From Chryseosolibacter histidinae (GTDB lineage: Bacteria > Bacteroidota > Bacteroidia > Cytophagales > Cyclobacteriaceae), in assembly GCF_018598225.1 (NCBI RefSeq), contig NZ_JAHESF010000015.1, positions 111,676 through 175,675 on the forward strand: a DNA stretch of 64,000 nt, given 5' to 3'. Shown piece after piece: positions 7,372 through 17,306 of this stretch (the first letter of the stretch is position 1; each line of letters begins with the position of its first letter). The notes under the pieces are model-generated. The model did not search any database and was not told the origin of the DNA. It saw only the letters and a list, made by a program, of their open reading frames with translations. A program made the position numbers and the translations under genes.

Positions 7372-10300
7372 ATGCGAAGTATCTTTACGTTAGTTGGCCT
7401 ATCGCTGGTATTTTACCAGGGAATGTCGCAGTCATCGGAGGTTTATGCCACGGCGCATAGACTGCAACCACCAAAAACGCTGCTGCTGCTGAAATCGGGT
7501 ACACTCAAGGAGAGATTGAAAGAGGTGGAGAAATTCTTCGGGGTCTCTATCGCTTATAAGGATGAGTGGGTTGAAGGTAAGCTCGTGGAGATCGTCATGT
7601 CGGGTTTCACGTCTGCCGAGCAGGCGCTCGATGATCTGCTGGAAGATACCGGATTGTATTACAGAAAAGCGGGTGACCATTTTTATGTGATCGCTCCCGT
7701 AAAACCGGAGTCGGGTCAACGCCGTTCACAAAGCGCATCCACCGGGCTTGCGCCACTGATTGCCAGCTCCAGTCTTGCAGGTGAGCTCAGGCTTTCCACT
7801 TATTTCCCGTCGCCGCTCACACTGACTGAGACCCGCACGGCCATTAATATCACAGGCCGGGTTACAGACGAAGACAACCAGGCTTTTCCGGGCGTGAACA
7901 TCATTGTCAAAGGTACTGCTGTTGGATCGTCAACAGATGCTGATGGCAGGTACGCGATCTCCGTACCGGATGAGAATTCAACGCTCGTATTCTCATTTGT
8001 TGGATATGCCACACGCGAAGAAGTGGTGGGCTCGCGCACCGTGATCGATGTTACCATGGCACCCGATGTAAGAGCGTTGGATGAGATCGTGGTAACAGCG
8101 CTGGGCATTGAAAGATCAACAAAGAGCCTGGGATACGCCACGGCCAAGGTAAGCGCAGATGAGCTTACCGTTAATCGCACCCCTAACCTGATGAATGCGC
8201 TACAGGGCAAGATCGCCGGGGTTAGCATCTCCGGATTGGGCACCGGCCCCGCGGGTACTTCAAAGATCCGCATTCGTGGCCAGTCTTCCATCTCCGGGCA
8301 AAACAATCCCCTGATCGTTGTCAACGGGGTGCCTATCGATAATACAAACTTCGGTACCAACCCTAACAACTCTGCTTCCGATGGTTCCATCGGAGTGCGG
8401 GGTGGCGGAGGTGGTAACGGCAATACTTCCGATGGTGGCGACGGCCTGTCAAGCATCAACCCTGACGACGTTGAAAGCATGACCATCCTCAAAGGCGCTG
8501 CCGCGGCAGCATTGTACGGTTCGCGCGCCAAAGACGGCGTGATCATGATCACCACCAGGACCAAAGGTGAGGGAAGGGGTATCGGTGTTACCTACAACTT
8601 AAACTATACCAACGAAACACCCCTCGATTTCACTGACTACCAGTACGAGTATGGTCAGGGTGAAAACGGTGTCAGACCTACCACACCGAACCCAACATCG
8701 GGGCAGTGGTCGTTCGGAGAAAGGTTTCAGCCGGGCATGACGCAGATACTCTTCGATGGCGTTGAGGTGCCCTACGTGCCACAGCGCGATATCATTAAAA
8801 AGTTTTTCAGGAACGGTCAGAATATGACCAATACACTTTCGCTGTCGTCAGGCAATGAAAAAGGTGGGTTTAATCTTTCGGTGTCGAATATGGAAAGCAA
8901 AGGTATCACGCCGAACAACTCGTTCAACCGGAAGGTCTTCAACCTGGGACTCGCCTACGATCTTTCCGATAAGCTGAACCTGAAAGCGAGCGCGAATTAC
9001 TCGAATGAGTTCAACAAGAACCCGCCCAACGTCGGCCAGCAGGATAATACCATACCCGTATCGTTATACAATATGGCCAATTCCATGCCATTGGATCTGC
9101 TGAATGAAAAGAAGTACAATGCGCAAGGAAATGAATATATCTATTCCCGGTTCATGAACCGCACCAATCCTTACTGGACCTTGGCGGAGCAGTTTCAGAA
9201 CATCCGCAGGGACAGGATCTTCGGCAACATTGCGTTGAAATACAAAGTGCTTCCGTGGTTGTCTGTGCAGGGACGTGTGGGTCAGGATTACTGGTCGCGC
9301 GATCAGGACTACAACAACTTCCCTACGGGCCAGGCTTCGCGGGCCGCGGCGCCCTCCGGTTTTGTGAACGGCATTTACACCCAGGAGTCGCGCCGGTTCA
9401 GGGAGGTTAATACCGACGTGCTGATCGAAGGGTCGCATGATTTCGGAGACATCACCTTGAACATGAATGCTGGCGCCAACCAGATGCGCCGTCGTTCTTA
9501 TCTCAACAGCGTGCAGGTAACAGATTTTATAATAAGGGATCTTTACACTGTTCAGAACGGAAGGGCGAAAGATCCGCTGTATGACCTTTCGGAAAGAGGT
9601 GTAGACTCATGGTACGGCTCTGCAGAGCTTTCGTATAAAGAATTTTTGTACCTGAACGGTACCTACAGAAAGGATAAGTTCTCAACCCTGTCTCCGGAAA
9701 ATCAAAGCATCGGATATGCTTCGGTATCGGGTACCTACGTCTTTTCCGAGACCTTTAATTCAAAACCGTCGTGGTTATCGTTTGGCAAGCTGCGGGCTGC
9801 TTATGCGGAGGTGGGAAGCGATACCGATGTACCGCCCTATTCCAACGTGCAGTTTTTTAGCACCAACGCGAATTTGGCACCCACGCCCTCCGGTGCGCTG
9901 CAACCTGTAGGCCAGGCGCAGTCGATCTCCAACACGCTGTACAATCCGGATCTGAAACCCATGCGTGTTGCAGAAACAGAAGTAGGCCTTGAATTGAAGC
10001 TTTTCAACAATCGATTGAATTTCGACGTGGCTGCTTACCGCAAGATCACCACCGACCAGATCGTGCAGGCGCAGATCTCCGACGCCTCGGGCTTTGTCGA
10101 CCTTCGGATCAATAGCGGCAAGAGCCGGAATCACGGCATAGAGGCGCTGGTGAATGTTGTTCCCGTGGAAACGAATGACTTCGTCTGGGAATTCACAGCG
10201 AACGGCGCGTATAACATCACCAAAGTGATGAGCCTGATCACAGACAAGCCGGGCGAGCGCATCACCGTAGGAACGCACATCTTCAACGGCGAGCTGAGGC

Positions 10301-10953
10301 AGATCGTAGGAAAAGAGATGGGACAGCTGGCAGGCTTCGGTTTCAGAAGAGATGACCAGGGACGCCAGATCTTTGGTACCAATGGCCTTCCGCTGCGAAC
10401 CCAGGACCTGATCACCTTCGGAAGCGCATTGCCTAAATGGGTTGGTGGATTTACGAATGCCTTCACCTATAAAGGGATCAATTTTTCGTTCCTCATCGAT
10501 TTCAAGCTTGGTGGCAAAATGATCTCCGGCACAAACTTCAATGCTGTGCGCCACGGCCTTCATAAGATGACCCTGGAGGGCAGAGAAGGTGGTGTGGTTG
10601 GCAACGGCGTGACGGAGACCGGCGAAGTGAATACGGTTGCTGCTCCTGTTCAGGCTTACTGGGAGGTGGTGCGGACGCAGGCGCTGATCGAGCCGATCGT
10701 ATATAACGCTGGCTACTGGAAACTGCGCCAGATCACCCTCGGGTACGACCTCACAAAATGGTTGCCGCAGAAGTTTCCCGTGAAGGCTGTCAGGCTCAGC
10801 TTCGTGGCCAACAATGTGCTGATGTTGAAAAAGTGGGTACCCAATATCGATCCTGAAACTTTTGGCTATAGCTCTGACAACCTGGTGGGCCTCGAGTCAA
10901 CCGGCATTCCTTCCACAAGAAGTATGGGATTCAATTTGAATGTTAAATTTTAA
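7372..10953 (+). CDS. SusC/RagA-type TonB-dependent transporter with STN domain
   Basis: Outer-membrane beta-barrel importer of 1193 residues. A signal peptide ends near residue 19. An STN (secretin/TonB short N-terminal) domain lies at about 40-110, which marks a transporter that signals to FecR. A carboxypeptidase-like domain spans about 158-232 (INITGRVTDEDNQAFPG), followed by the TonB-box region DEIVVTALGIE (about 237-247). The plug contains the SusC signature (PLIVVNGVPIDNTNF; SINPDDVESMTILKGAAAAA). The rest is a barrel ending in LNVKF with the aromatic last residue typical of such proteins. With SusD it should import an oligomer or small organic compound. No glycoside hydrolase, lyase or sulfatase is nearby, so the substrate is probably not a complex polysaccharide. 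Confidence 0.95.
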   Translation: MRSIFTLVGLSLVFYQGMSQSSEVYATAHRLQPPKTLLLLKSGTLKERLKEVEKFFGVSIAYKDEWVEGKLVEIVMSGFTSAEQALDDLLEDTGLYYRKAGDHFYVIAPVKPESGQRRSQSASTGLAPLIASSSLAGELRLSTYFPSPLTLTETRTAINITGRVTDEDNQAFPGVNIIVKGTAVGSSTDADGRYAISVPDENSTLVFSFVGYATREEVVGSRTVIDVTMAPDVRALDEIVVTALGIERSTKSLGYATAKVSADELTVNRTPNLMNALQGKIAGVSISGLGTGPAGTSKIRIRGQSSISGQNNPLIVVNGVPIDNTNFGTNPNNSASDGSIGVRGGGGGNGNTSDGGDGLSSINPDDVESMTILKGAAAAALYGSRAKDGVIMITTRTKGEGRGIGVTYNLNYTNETPLDFTDYQYEYGQGENGVRPTTPNPTSGQWSFGERFQPGMTQILFDGVEVPYVPQRDIIKKFFRNGQNMTNTLSLSSGNEKGGFNLSVSNMESKGITPNNSFNRKVFNLGLAYDLSDKLNLKASANYSNEFNKNPPNVGQQDNTIPVSLYNMANSMPLDLLNEKKYNAQGNEYIYSRFMNRTNPYWTLAEQFQNIRRDRIFGNIALKYKVLPWLSVQGRVGQDYWSRDQDYNNFPTGQASRAAAPSGFVNGIYTQESRRFREVNTDVLIEGSHDFGDITLNMNAGANQMRRRSYLNSVQVTDFIIRDLYTVQNGRAKDPLYDLSERGVDSWYGSAELSYKEFLYLNGTYRKDKFSTLSPENQSIGYASVSGTYVFSETFNSKPSWLSFGKLRAAYAEVGSDTDVPPYSNVQFFSTNANLAPTPSGALQPVGQAQSISNTLYNPDLKPMRVAETEVGLELKLFNNRLNFDVAAYRKITTDQIVQAQISDASGFVDLRINSGKSRNHGIEALVNVVPVETNDFVWEFTANGAYNITKVMSLITDKPGERITVGTHIFNGELRQIVGKEMGQLAGFGFRRDDQGRQIFGTNGLPLRTQDLITFGSALPKWVGGFTNAFTYKGINFSFLIDFKLGGKMISGTNFNAVRHGLHKMTLEGREGGVVGNGVTETGEVNTVAAPVQAYWEVVRTQALIEPIVYNAGYWKLRQITLGYDLTKWLPQKFPVKAVRLSFVANNVLMLKKWVPNIDPETFGYSSDNLVGLESTGIPSTRSMGFNLNVKF

Positions 10954-10964
10954 ACCGGCAGATC

Positions 10965-12524
10965 ATGAAAAAAATATTCAGCTATACTTTTTTCGCAGTG
11001 CTGCTATCATGCATCACTGCCTGTGACAGTGATTTCGACGAACTGAATACCAGCAAGGTGAACGTCACCTCCATCGATCCGGTGTTTCAGCTCAACCACG
11101 CCATCATCAACAGCTCTTTTGGCTCAGGTTCGGGTGGTGGCAGTGCGCTGATCTACGATATGGGTATTGTGCAGCAGATCATTACACCCAACTCTGGGGT
11201 AGTGGCAGGCGCCAACTATAACCAGGACAACCGTGAGGCTACACAAACGATGTGGCAGGGATATTACCGCAACGTGATCCGGAATACACGCGATGTGATC
11301 CATGCAACCCAGAGTCTTCCAGGCAGGACTAATCTCATGCACATGGCACGCATCCTTCAGGCGTACGGGTTCGTTGTACTCACCGACACGTATGGTGACA
11401 TTCCATACTCACAGGGCGGCCTCGGTTACATCGATCGTGTGCTGTTTCCCATCTACGATTCCCAGGAAGATATCTACAAAGACATCATCAAAGAGCTGAC
11501 CGAGGCTACCGCAGCCCTGGATGCATCCGCACCAACAGAAAGCGCTGAGGTGCTCTATGGCGGCAACATCGCGCAATGGAAGAAATTCGGATATTCTCTG
11601 CTGCTGCGTGTGGGCATGAGGTTAAGCAAGGTGGATCCCACCCGTGCCGCGCAGATCGCGCTGAGTGCTTACCAGGGTGGCGTGATCACCTCCAATGCAG
11701 ACAACGTGTTGGTGCGGCATACCGATAATTTTGTCAATAATGTGGGCAATACTCTGAATGCTACCGAGGCCAGCAATTTTTATCTCACCGCCCCGTTCGT
11801 CAATCACCTGAAGAATACCAGCGACCCGCGTCTCGGGGCCATTGCCGTAAGGTACATGGGCGCTAAATCAGGCCCTGAGCAGGTATTCAATCCCAGCCTG
11901 GCTACTTACAATGGCAACATCGATCCGGCGGTGCAGGTAGGCATGCCACTGGGTTATACCAACAGCACCATTGTGCCGGTGGCCACGAGTCTAGGGCTCG
12001 CAAGCTTTTACGAGTTCAGCCAGGTAGACCGCACGCGTATGGTAAAAAGGACCGCCCCGATGTTCCTGGTCACCGCTGCACAAACCTTGTTGCTTCTGGC
12101 CGAAGCCCGGCAACGCGGCTGGATCACTGCGGGCACTGCCGACGAGTATTTCAGCAATGGCATCAGGGCACACATGGAACAACTGGCTTCGTACGATAGC
12201 CGTTCAGCTGTGCCGACCGCGGCCATCGATACGTATGTCGCCAATAACCCCCTTTCACCGGGTACCGCGTTCGAACAGATCAATACACAATACTGGATCG
12301 CTTCTTTCTTGAACGGACCAGAAGCTTTTGCTAACTTCAGGCGAAGCGGTTTTCCGCAGCTGACACCCAATCCATTTCCCGGAAAAGGTATCACCGGAGA
12401 TTTTATCAGACGCCTGACGTATCCCAATTCAGAAATTTCTGTGAACACGACGAATGTAAACGTCGCGATCGCAAGAATGGGACCTGATAATCTCGATACC
12501 CGGGTATGGTGGGATAAACCATAA
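10965..12524 (+). CDS. SusD/RagB-like substrate-binding lipoprotein
   Basis: Surface lipoprotein of 519 residues that would cap the SusC barrel. The signal peptide ends in a lipobox (ITAC, C20) followed by acidic residues (DSDFDEL), consistent with surface export in Bacteroidota. The family is recognised by its C-terminal half (PMFLVTAAQTLLLLAEARQR; NFRRSGFPQLTPNPFPG) and resembles the SusD-like_2 group. It begins 11 bases after susC and ends 10 bases before the RraA-like gene, so the locus is probably transcribed as one unit through 14972 or further. Confidence 0.93.
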   Translation: MKKIFSYTFFAVLLSCITACDSDFDELNTSKVNVTSIDPVFQLNHAIINSSFGSGSGGGSALIYDMGIVQQIITPNSGVVAGANYNQDNREATQTMWQGYYRNVIRNTRDVIHATQSLPGRTNLMHMARILQAYGFVVLTDTYGDIPYSQGGLGYIDRVLFPIYDSQEDIYKDIIKELTEATAALDASAPTESAEVLYGGNIAQWKKFGYSLLLRVGMRLSKVDPTRAAQIALSAYQGGVITSNADNVLVRHTDNFVNNVGNTLNATEASNFYLTAPFVNHLKNTSDPRLGAIAVRYMGAKSGPEQVFNPSLATYNGNIDPAVQVGMPLGYTNSTIVPVATSLGLASFYEFSQVDRTRMVKRTAPMFLVTAAQTLLLLAEARQRGWITAGTADEYFSNGIRAHMEQLASYDSRSAVPTAAIDTYVANNPLSPGTAFEQINTQYWIASFLNGPEAFANFRRSGFPQLTPNPFPGKGITGDFIRRLTYPNSEISVNTTNVNVAIARMGPDNLDTRVWWDKP

Positions 12525-12534
12525 TCCATTACCC

Positions 12535-13473
12535 ATGAAACTGAAGATGCACAGAACACTCCTTACTTGTCTCCTGGTGCTGACGCTCTGCACAACGGTT
12601 GCAGCGCAGCAGATCACCCTTACCCGCGAGCAGATCATCGCCCTCACACCCGAATGGAAAGGCGATCGTTTGGCCGATGGCAGGCCCAATGTTCCCGACA
12701 AATTGCTGGCCAGGCTCAGGAACATCTCACTGGAGGAAGGCTGGGGCATTCTTCGTAACGCAGGTTATAACAACCAGTTCGAAGGCGACTGGATGGTGCT
12801 GAAACCGGGCGAAGTGCTGGTAGGCCGGGCGTTAACCGTTCAATACCTGCCCAAACGCCCTGATTACGACAAGGTGATCCGCGATAAGGGAAAAGCAGAG
12901 AACAGGATCGGTAACTTCAACTCCTGGCCTATTGATATGCTCAAGCCCGGCGATGTATATGTTGCCGACAGCTATGGCAAGATCGTTGACGGCACGCTGA
13001 TCGGCGACAACCTCGGCAACTCCATCTACGCGAAGTCGAAGAACGGTGTCATCTTCTACGGTTCTGTGCGCGACGCCGAAGGCCTGGAGAAGATCGAAGG
13101 ATTCAACGCGTGGGTGAAAGGATACGACCCCTCGTATATCCAGGAAATGATGCTGGGTGGCATCAACGTTCCCATTCGCATTGGCCGAACTACCGTGCTG
13201 CCCGGAGATGCCGTGCTGGCAAAAAAGAATGGCGTGGTCTTCATTCCGGCCCACCTTGTGGAAGACCTTGTGCTGAATGCCGAGTTCATCGCGTTGCGCG
13301 ACCAGTTCGGTCACCAGCGTTTGCGCGAAGGAAAATACACACCCGGTCAGATCGATCAGCAGTGGACCGACACGATCAAGAAAGACTTCCTGAGCTGGCT
13401 CGATCAGAACCCCGGAAAACTTCCCATGACACGCCAGGAGCTGGATGAGTACATGAAAAAAAGAACCTGGTGA
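12535..13473 (+). CDS. Exported RraA-family aldolase/decarboxylase-like protein, copy 1
   Basis: A 312-residue protein with a Sec signal peptide (about 1-24, ending TVAAQ). The body follows the RraA/HMG-aldolase fold: GDNLGNSI, GSVRDAEGL with the catalytic Arg-Asp pair (R179, D180), and the C-terminal strand VLPGDAVLAKKNGVVFIP. Family members cleave 4-hydroxy-2-oxo acids or decarboxylate oxaloacetate with a divalent metal; others bind RNase E, which is unlikely for an exported protein. About 50 N-terminal residues (TREQIIALTPEWKGDRLADG) and a C-terminal extension are absent from short RraA proteins. The second copy at 16338 shares both extensions. Each copy is followed directly by an enolase-superfamily gene, which suggests consecutive steps. 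Confidence 0.85.
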   Translation: MKLKMHRTLLTCLLVLTLCTTVAAQQITLTREQIIALTPEWKGDRLADGRPNVPDKLLARLRNISLEEGWGILRNAGYNNQFEGDWMVLKPGEVLVGRALTVQYLPKRPDYDKVIRDKGKAENRIGNFNSWPIDMLKPGDVYVADSYGKIVDGTLIGDNLGNSIYAKSKNGVIFYGSVRDAEGLEKIEGFNAWVKGYDPSYIQEMMLGGINVPIRIGRTTVLPGDAVLAKKNGVVFIPAHLVEDLVLNAEFIALRDQFGHQRLREGKYTPGQIDQQWTDTIKKDFLSWLDQNPGKLPMTRQELDEYMKKRTW

Positions 13474-13508
13474 AAATCATTGATGCGTTACCCTTAGAAT
13501 AAGCCGTT

Positions 13509-14972
13509 ATGAAAAATCCATCACAGAAATTCGTCGAAAAGCTCGGGTTGAAAGACCCTGAGGCAGACGTGCAGAGGGAGCCTGCAGCGAAAGAGAATGA
13601 ACGTAGAAATTTTCTGAAAAAAGCTGGCCTGGGTGGCATGATGCTCGGCGGGTTTATGTTCAGCTCCATTGAAGATACATTGGCACAGTCCACATCCAAA
13701 GTGAACCGTAACTCTGCGCCGTCCGATCTCAAGATCACCGATATGCGTTATGCGGTGGTCATGAACGGCCATGCGCGGTGCCCGGTGATCCGCATCGACA
13801 CCAACCAGGGGATCTATGGCCTCGGTGAAGTACGCGACGGTGCTTCGTGGCGGTATGCCATGTTCCTGAAGAGCCGCATCCTGGGCATGAACCCTTGCAG
13901 CGTGGAGCAGATCTTCAAACGTATCAAACAGTTCGGCTTCCATGCGCGGCAGGGCGGAGGCGTATGTGGGGTTGAGATGGCGCTGTGGGATATCGCCGGC
14001 AAGGCTTACAACATACCGGCCTACCAGCTGCTCGGTGGAAAATACCGTGATAAAGTGCGTCTGTATGCCGACACACCCGAGGGAAACGATGAGGCTGATT
14101 TTGCGGCCCGGGTCAACAAACGCATCAACGACGAAGGATTCACCTTCATGAAAATGGATTTTGGCATCGAGCTGCTGAAAGGTATTCCCGGAACCACCTC
14201 CAACAGCAACTTCTGGGATATTGGCCGGCAGTGGACCAACGAGCCCATGACGTATGGTGGCACCGAACACCCTTTTACACAGGTGCAGATCACTGATAAA
14301 GGCCTGGAGATCATGACCCAGCGCATCGCCATGGTGCGTGAGAAGATTGGATACGAAATTCCCCTGGCCTCCGATCACTACGGTCACTTCGATCACAACA
14401 ACGCCATTCGGCTGGGAAGGGCTGTGGAGAAATACCGGCTCGCCTGGCTGGAAGACCTCATCCCCTGGAAATTCACAGACCAGTGGCGCCAGATCTCCGA
14501 AGCCATCGAGACACCCACGCTCACAGGTGAGGACATCTATCTCAAGGAAGAATTCATCAAGCTCATCGATGCCCATGCCGTGGACATCGTTCATCCTGAC
14601 CTGGCAACCTCCGGCGGACTGCTGGAGACGAAAAAGATAGGCGACTACGCCGAAGAGAAAGGTGTTGCCATGGCCATGCACTTTGCCGGTACACCCGTGT
14701 CGTTTATGGCAAACGTTCATTGCGCCGCAGCCACCCAGAATTTCATCGCGCTTGAACATCACTCGGTTGATGTTGATTACTGGACAAGTCTTGTGAAAAC
14801 CAAAAAGCCGATGATCGAAAAGGGCTTTGCCAATGTGCCCGATGCGCCTGGCCTCGGCGTTGAGCTGAACGAGGATGTGGTTAAAAAACACCTCGACCCG
14901 GAACACTCGGCATACTTTGCGCCGACAACCGATTGGGATAAAGAACGCTCGTGGGACAGGCTGTGGAGCTGA
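13509..14972 (+). CDS. Tat-exported enolase-superfamily enzyme, copy 1
   Basis: Mandelate racemase/muconate lactonizing-type enzyme of 487 residues. A twin-arginine motif (ERRNFLKK, R32-R33) precedes a hydrophobic stretch ending near LAQ (60), so it should be exported folded by Tat. The capping domain covers about 73-185. The barrel shows KMD (K215, D217) and three probable Mg ligands: D289 (ASDHYGHF), E315 (WLEDL) and E341 (TGEDIY). H391 (AMHFAG) lies near the last strands. Sugar-acid dehydratases of the DgoD type usually have D-x-H-G at the third strand; here the order is D-H-Y-G-H, so the acid-base residue may differ. An insert at about 225-265 is missing from copy 2. The substrate is unknown, with an aldonate or related hydroxy acid likely. 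Confidence 0.85.
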   Translation: MKNPSQKFVEKLGLKDPEADVQREPAAKENERRNFLKKAGLGGMMLGGFMFSSIEDTLAQSTSKVNRNSAPSDLKITDMRYAVVMNGHARCPVIRIDTNQGIYGLGEVRDGASWRYAMFLKSRILGMNPCSVEQIFKRIKQFGFHARQGGGVCGVEMALWDIAGKAYNIPAYQLLGGKYRDKVRLYADTPEGNDEADFAARVNKRINDEGFTFMKMDFGIELLKGIPGTTSNSNFWDIGRQWTNEPMTYGGTEHPFTQVQITDKGLEIMTQRIAMVREKIGYEIPLASDHYGHFDHNNAIRLGRAVEKYRLAWLEDLIPWKFTDQWRQISEAIETPTLTGEDIYLKEEFIKLIDAHAVDIVHPDLATSGGLLETKKIGDYAEEKGVAMAMHFAGTPVSFMANVHCAAATQNFIALEHHSVDVDYWTSLVKTKKPMIEKGFANVPDAPGLGVELNEDVVKKHLDPEHSAYFAPTTDWDKERSWDRLWS

Positions 14973-15023
14973 TGCCATACTAATGGGATTTCAAAAAAAT
15001 CATGCTGACCAGAAACGGATAAC

Positions 15024-16154
15024 ATGTCTAAGATCGTAGCACCTAAAGTTTTGTTTTTACTGGCGGCACTGTTTCTCGTCGGATACATCGCGGCGACCCT
15101 GGCCGATGCCCATGCGTATGCCGGGTGGTTGCTGATGTTGTTCTTCGTGCTGGTGGCGCTGGGATTCCGGGGATATGAGCTGCTGAAGGGCTACTCATTC
15201 ACAGTAACCATCTTTGCCGCTGTGAGTCTGGCTATGTATTATCCGCAGTACTTTGTTTCGATAGGTGATTTTAAGCTCTCGAAGCTGATCATACCGCTCA
15301 TGCAGATCATCATGTTTGGCATGGGTACAAGCTTGAGCGTAAAGGACTTTGCGCGCGTGATGCAGATGCCGAAAGGTGTGATCGTGGGCGTGCTTTGCCA
15401 TTACACCATTATGCCGATGGTAGGCTTTGCCATCACCCGGATCTTCACTTTTCCTGACGAGGTCGCAGCGGGCATTATCCTCATCGGAAGTTGCCCGAAC
15501 GGATTGGCCTCGAACGTGATGTCATACCTGGCGCGGGCCAACCTTGCGCTCGCCGTAACGCTCACCGCCATCTCCACGCTCATTGCGCCGATTGTAACGC
15601 CCATGCTCATGCAGCTGCTGGCCGGGCAATATGTGGCCATTGACTTCTGGGAAATGGTGAAACATATTATGGAGATCATCATCCTGCCGATCGGCGCCGG
15701 GTTAATCTTTAATTACTTCCTTCATGGAAAGTTTAAAATACTGGACGAGATCATGCCCGTACTCTCCATGGCAGGCATTGCGCTGATCATCGTGGTGATC
15801 ACCGCGGCCGGACGCAATGGTCTGCTGGTAGTTGGGCCGTTACTGATCGTCGCCATGCTGACGCACAACCTGACGGGATATTTTCTTGGCTATTGGTCCG
15901 GGCGCCTCCTGCGCATGCGCGAAGTAGACTGCCGCACCATTGCGCTCGAGGTCGGCCTTCAGAACGGTGGCATGGCGTCAGGGTTAGCACTGGCCATGGG
16001 CAAGCTGGCTACCGTTGGACTTGCGCCGGCAGTGTTCGCCCCCATTATGAACATCACCGGGTCGTCGCTGGCGCTCTGGTGGCGTGCACGCACCAAACCC
16101 GATCCCGATGAAAAGCTGACCTACGATGTGAAGGAAGGATCACGCGCGCATTAG
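15024..16154 (+). CDS. BASS-family (bile acid:sodium symporter-like) transporter
   Basis: Inner-membrane carrier of 376 residues with about ten hydrophobic segments. Family features include MGTSLSVKDFARVMQMPKGV, IILIGSCPNGLASNVMSYLA and ALEVGLQNGGMASGLA. BASS proteins move organic anions with sodium; known substrates include bile acids, pantothenate and, for the plant chloroplast member BASS2, pyruvate. It starts 51 bases after the first enolase-family gene and lies between the two RraA/enolase pairs, so it probably carries a product or substrate of these exported enzymes. This substrate assignment is inference. Confidence 0.88.
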   Translation: MSKIVAPKVLFLLAALFLVGYIAATLADAHAYAGWLLMLFFVLVALGFRGYELLKGYSFTVTIFAAVSLAMYYPQYFVSIGDFKLSKLIIPLMQIIMFGMGTSLSVKDFARVMQMPKGVIVGVLCHYTIMPMVGFAITRIFTFPDEVAAGIILIGSCPNGLASNVMSYLARANLALAVTLTAISTLIAPIVTPMLMQLLAGQYVAIDFWEMVKHIMEIIILPIGAGLIFNYFLHGKFKILDEIMPVLSMAGIALIIVVITAAGRNGLLVVGPLLIVAMLTHNLTGYFLGYWSGRLLRMREVDCRTIALEVGLQNGGMASGLALAMGKLATVGLAPAVFAPIMNITGSSLALWWRARTKPDPDEKLTYDVKEGSRAH

Positions 16155-16222
16155 ATCTTCCTGGCGTAGGGTGTATAGGCGCTGATCGGGTTATTTTTTT
16201 CTGATGAATGTTGGTCCGTTAA

Positions 16223-16336
16223 AGTTGACAGTTGACAAAAAATCAATTGACAACGCTGTATTGCCGATCGTAGCGCTCAGTGATACAATTGGATCGGGTA
16301 TTTGTCAATTGTTCTGTTTGTCAACTGTCAACTAAT
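16223..16336. repeat. Heptamer-phased inverted repeat H3 (unit AGTTGAC)
   Basis: The left arm has two AGTTGAC units (16223-16236) and a later AATTGAC. The right arm (about 16301-16336) is its reverse complement; AGTTGACAGTTGACAAA is shared exactly by the two arms. The element lies in the gap between the symporter and the second RraA-like gene and ends one base before that gene's chosen start, so it covers its leader. Confidence 0.85.
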
Positions 16337-16337
16337 T

Positions 16338-17285
16338 ATGATACATAGGTACACACTGATCACGACCGTTCTTCTCCTCTGCGGTCACATGCTCTCCGGT
16401 CAGCAGATCTCGAAGGAAGAGCTGCTGTTCCTTACCCCCGAATGGAAGGGTGAACGTTTTGCCGATGGACGCCCGAAGGTGCCTGACGCCATACTCAACC
16501 GCATGAAGCTTGTAACGCTGGAAGAAGCGTGGGCTGTGCTGAAAGGAGATAATTACAAACACCAATATGATGACGGATGGATGATGATCAATCCTGACAG
16601 TGTGCTTGTAGGCCGCGCTGTTACCGCCATCTTTGTTCCCGGCCGCCCTGATATTCACCGGGTGATCGATGACAAGGGCCACACCAAAGACAAACGGGTA
16701 AAATCACAGAACTCGTGGACCATTGACATGCTGGTGAAACGCGACGTGTATGTCGTTGACCAGTTCGGCGCGCACGAAGACGGTCCTACCATCGGCGATA
16801 ACCTTGGCAACTCCATCTACACCAAAACGGGGAACGGCATTGTATACGATGGCGCCATCCGCGATATCAACGGCCTGAAAGAGATCGGATCGTTCACTTC
16901 GTTTTTCAGAACCTATCATCCGTCACATCACCTCAATAATCCAGACGGAGAGCTGAACACCACGTTGGTGGGAATCAACAAACCCACACGCATCGGCAAA
17001 GCTACCGTGATGCCCGGCGATGTGGTGCTGGGGCGCGATGGGGGCGTGATCTTCATTCCGCCTCACCTGGCAGAAAAAGTTGTCAAGACCTCGGAGGTAG
17101 TGCGGTTGCGGGATATGTTCGGTCACCAGCGACTCCGTGAGCAGATGTACACCCCGGGCCAGATCGACTCCCGGTGGTCTGATGAGATCGAAAAAGACTT
17201 TTCAAAATGGCTCAATGATCACATCAACGAGCTTCCTGTTCCCAAAGAGCAGATCCAGGAGCTGCTGAAAACGCGTACGTGGTAA
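16338..17285 (+). CDS. Exported RraA-family aldolase/decarboxylase-like protein, copy 2
   Basis: Paralogue of the gene at 12535, 315 residues from the ATG at 16338. An upstream alternative start at 16302 lies inside inverted repeat H3 and would spoil the signal peptide, so it was not used. The signal peptide is about residues 1-21 (ending MLSGQ). The catalytic Arg-Asp pair is in GAIRDINGL (R175, D176); other shared motifs are TPEWKGERFADGRP, IGDNLGNSIY and VMPGDVVLGRDGGVIFIP. A longer insertion about 25 residues after the Arg-Asp pair (YHPSHHLNNPDGELN) differs from copy 1. It ends 21 bases before the second enolase-family gene. As for copy 1, extracytoplasmic aldol cleavage or decarboxylation of a keto acid is the most likely activity. 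Confidence 0.85.
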   Translation: MIHRYTLITTVLLLCGHMLSGQQISKEELLFLTPEWKGERFADGRPKVPDAILNRMKLVTLEEAWAVLKGDNYKHQYDDGWMMINPDSVLVGRAVTAIFVPGRPDIHRVIDDKGHTKDKRVKSQNSWTIDMLVKRDVYVVDQFGAHEDGPTIGDNLGNSIYTKTGNGIVYDGAIRDINGLKEIGSFTSFFRTYHPSHHLNNPDGELNTTLVGINKPTRIGKATVMPGDVVLGRDGGVIFIPPHLAEKVVKTSEVVRLRDMFGHQRLREQMYTPGQIDSRWSDEIEKDFSKWLNDHINELPVPKEQIQELLKTRTW

Positions 17286-17306
17286 ACTTTAAAAACATCT
17301 TAGCTT

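Noticed and set aside
13521..14978. Long antisense frame (485 codons) across enolase copy 1
   Set aside because: It mirrors a clearly recognised gene, has no family resemblance and arises from G/C-rich third positions; the second enolase gene shows the same effect (17352-18800).
16302..16337. Upstream start for RraA-like copy 2
   Set aside because: The 12 extra codons come from the inverted repeat and would disturb the signal peptide.
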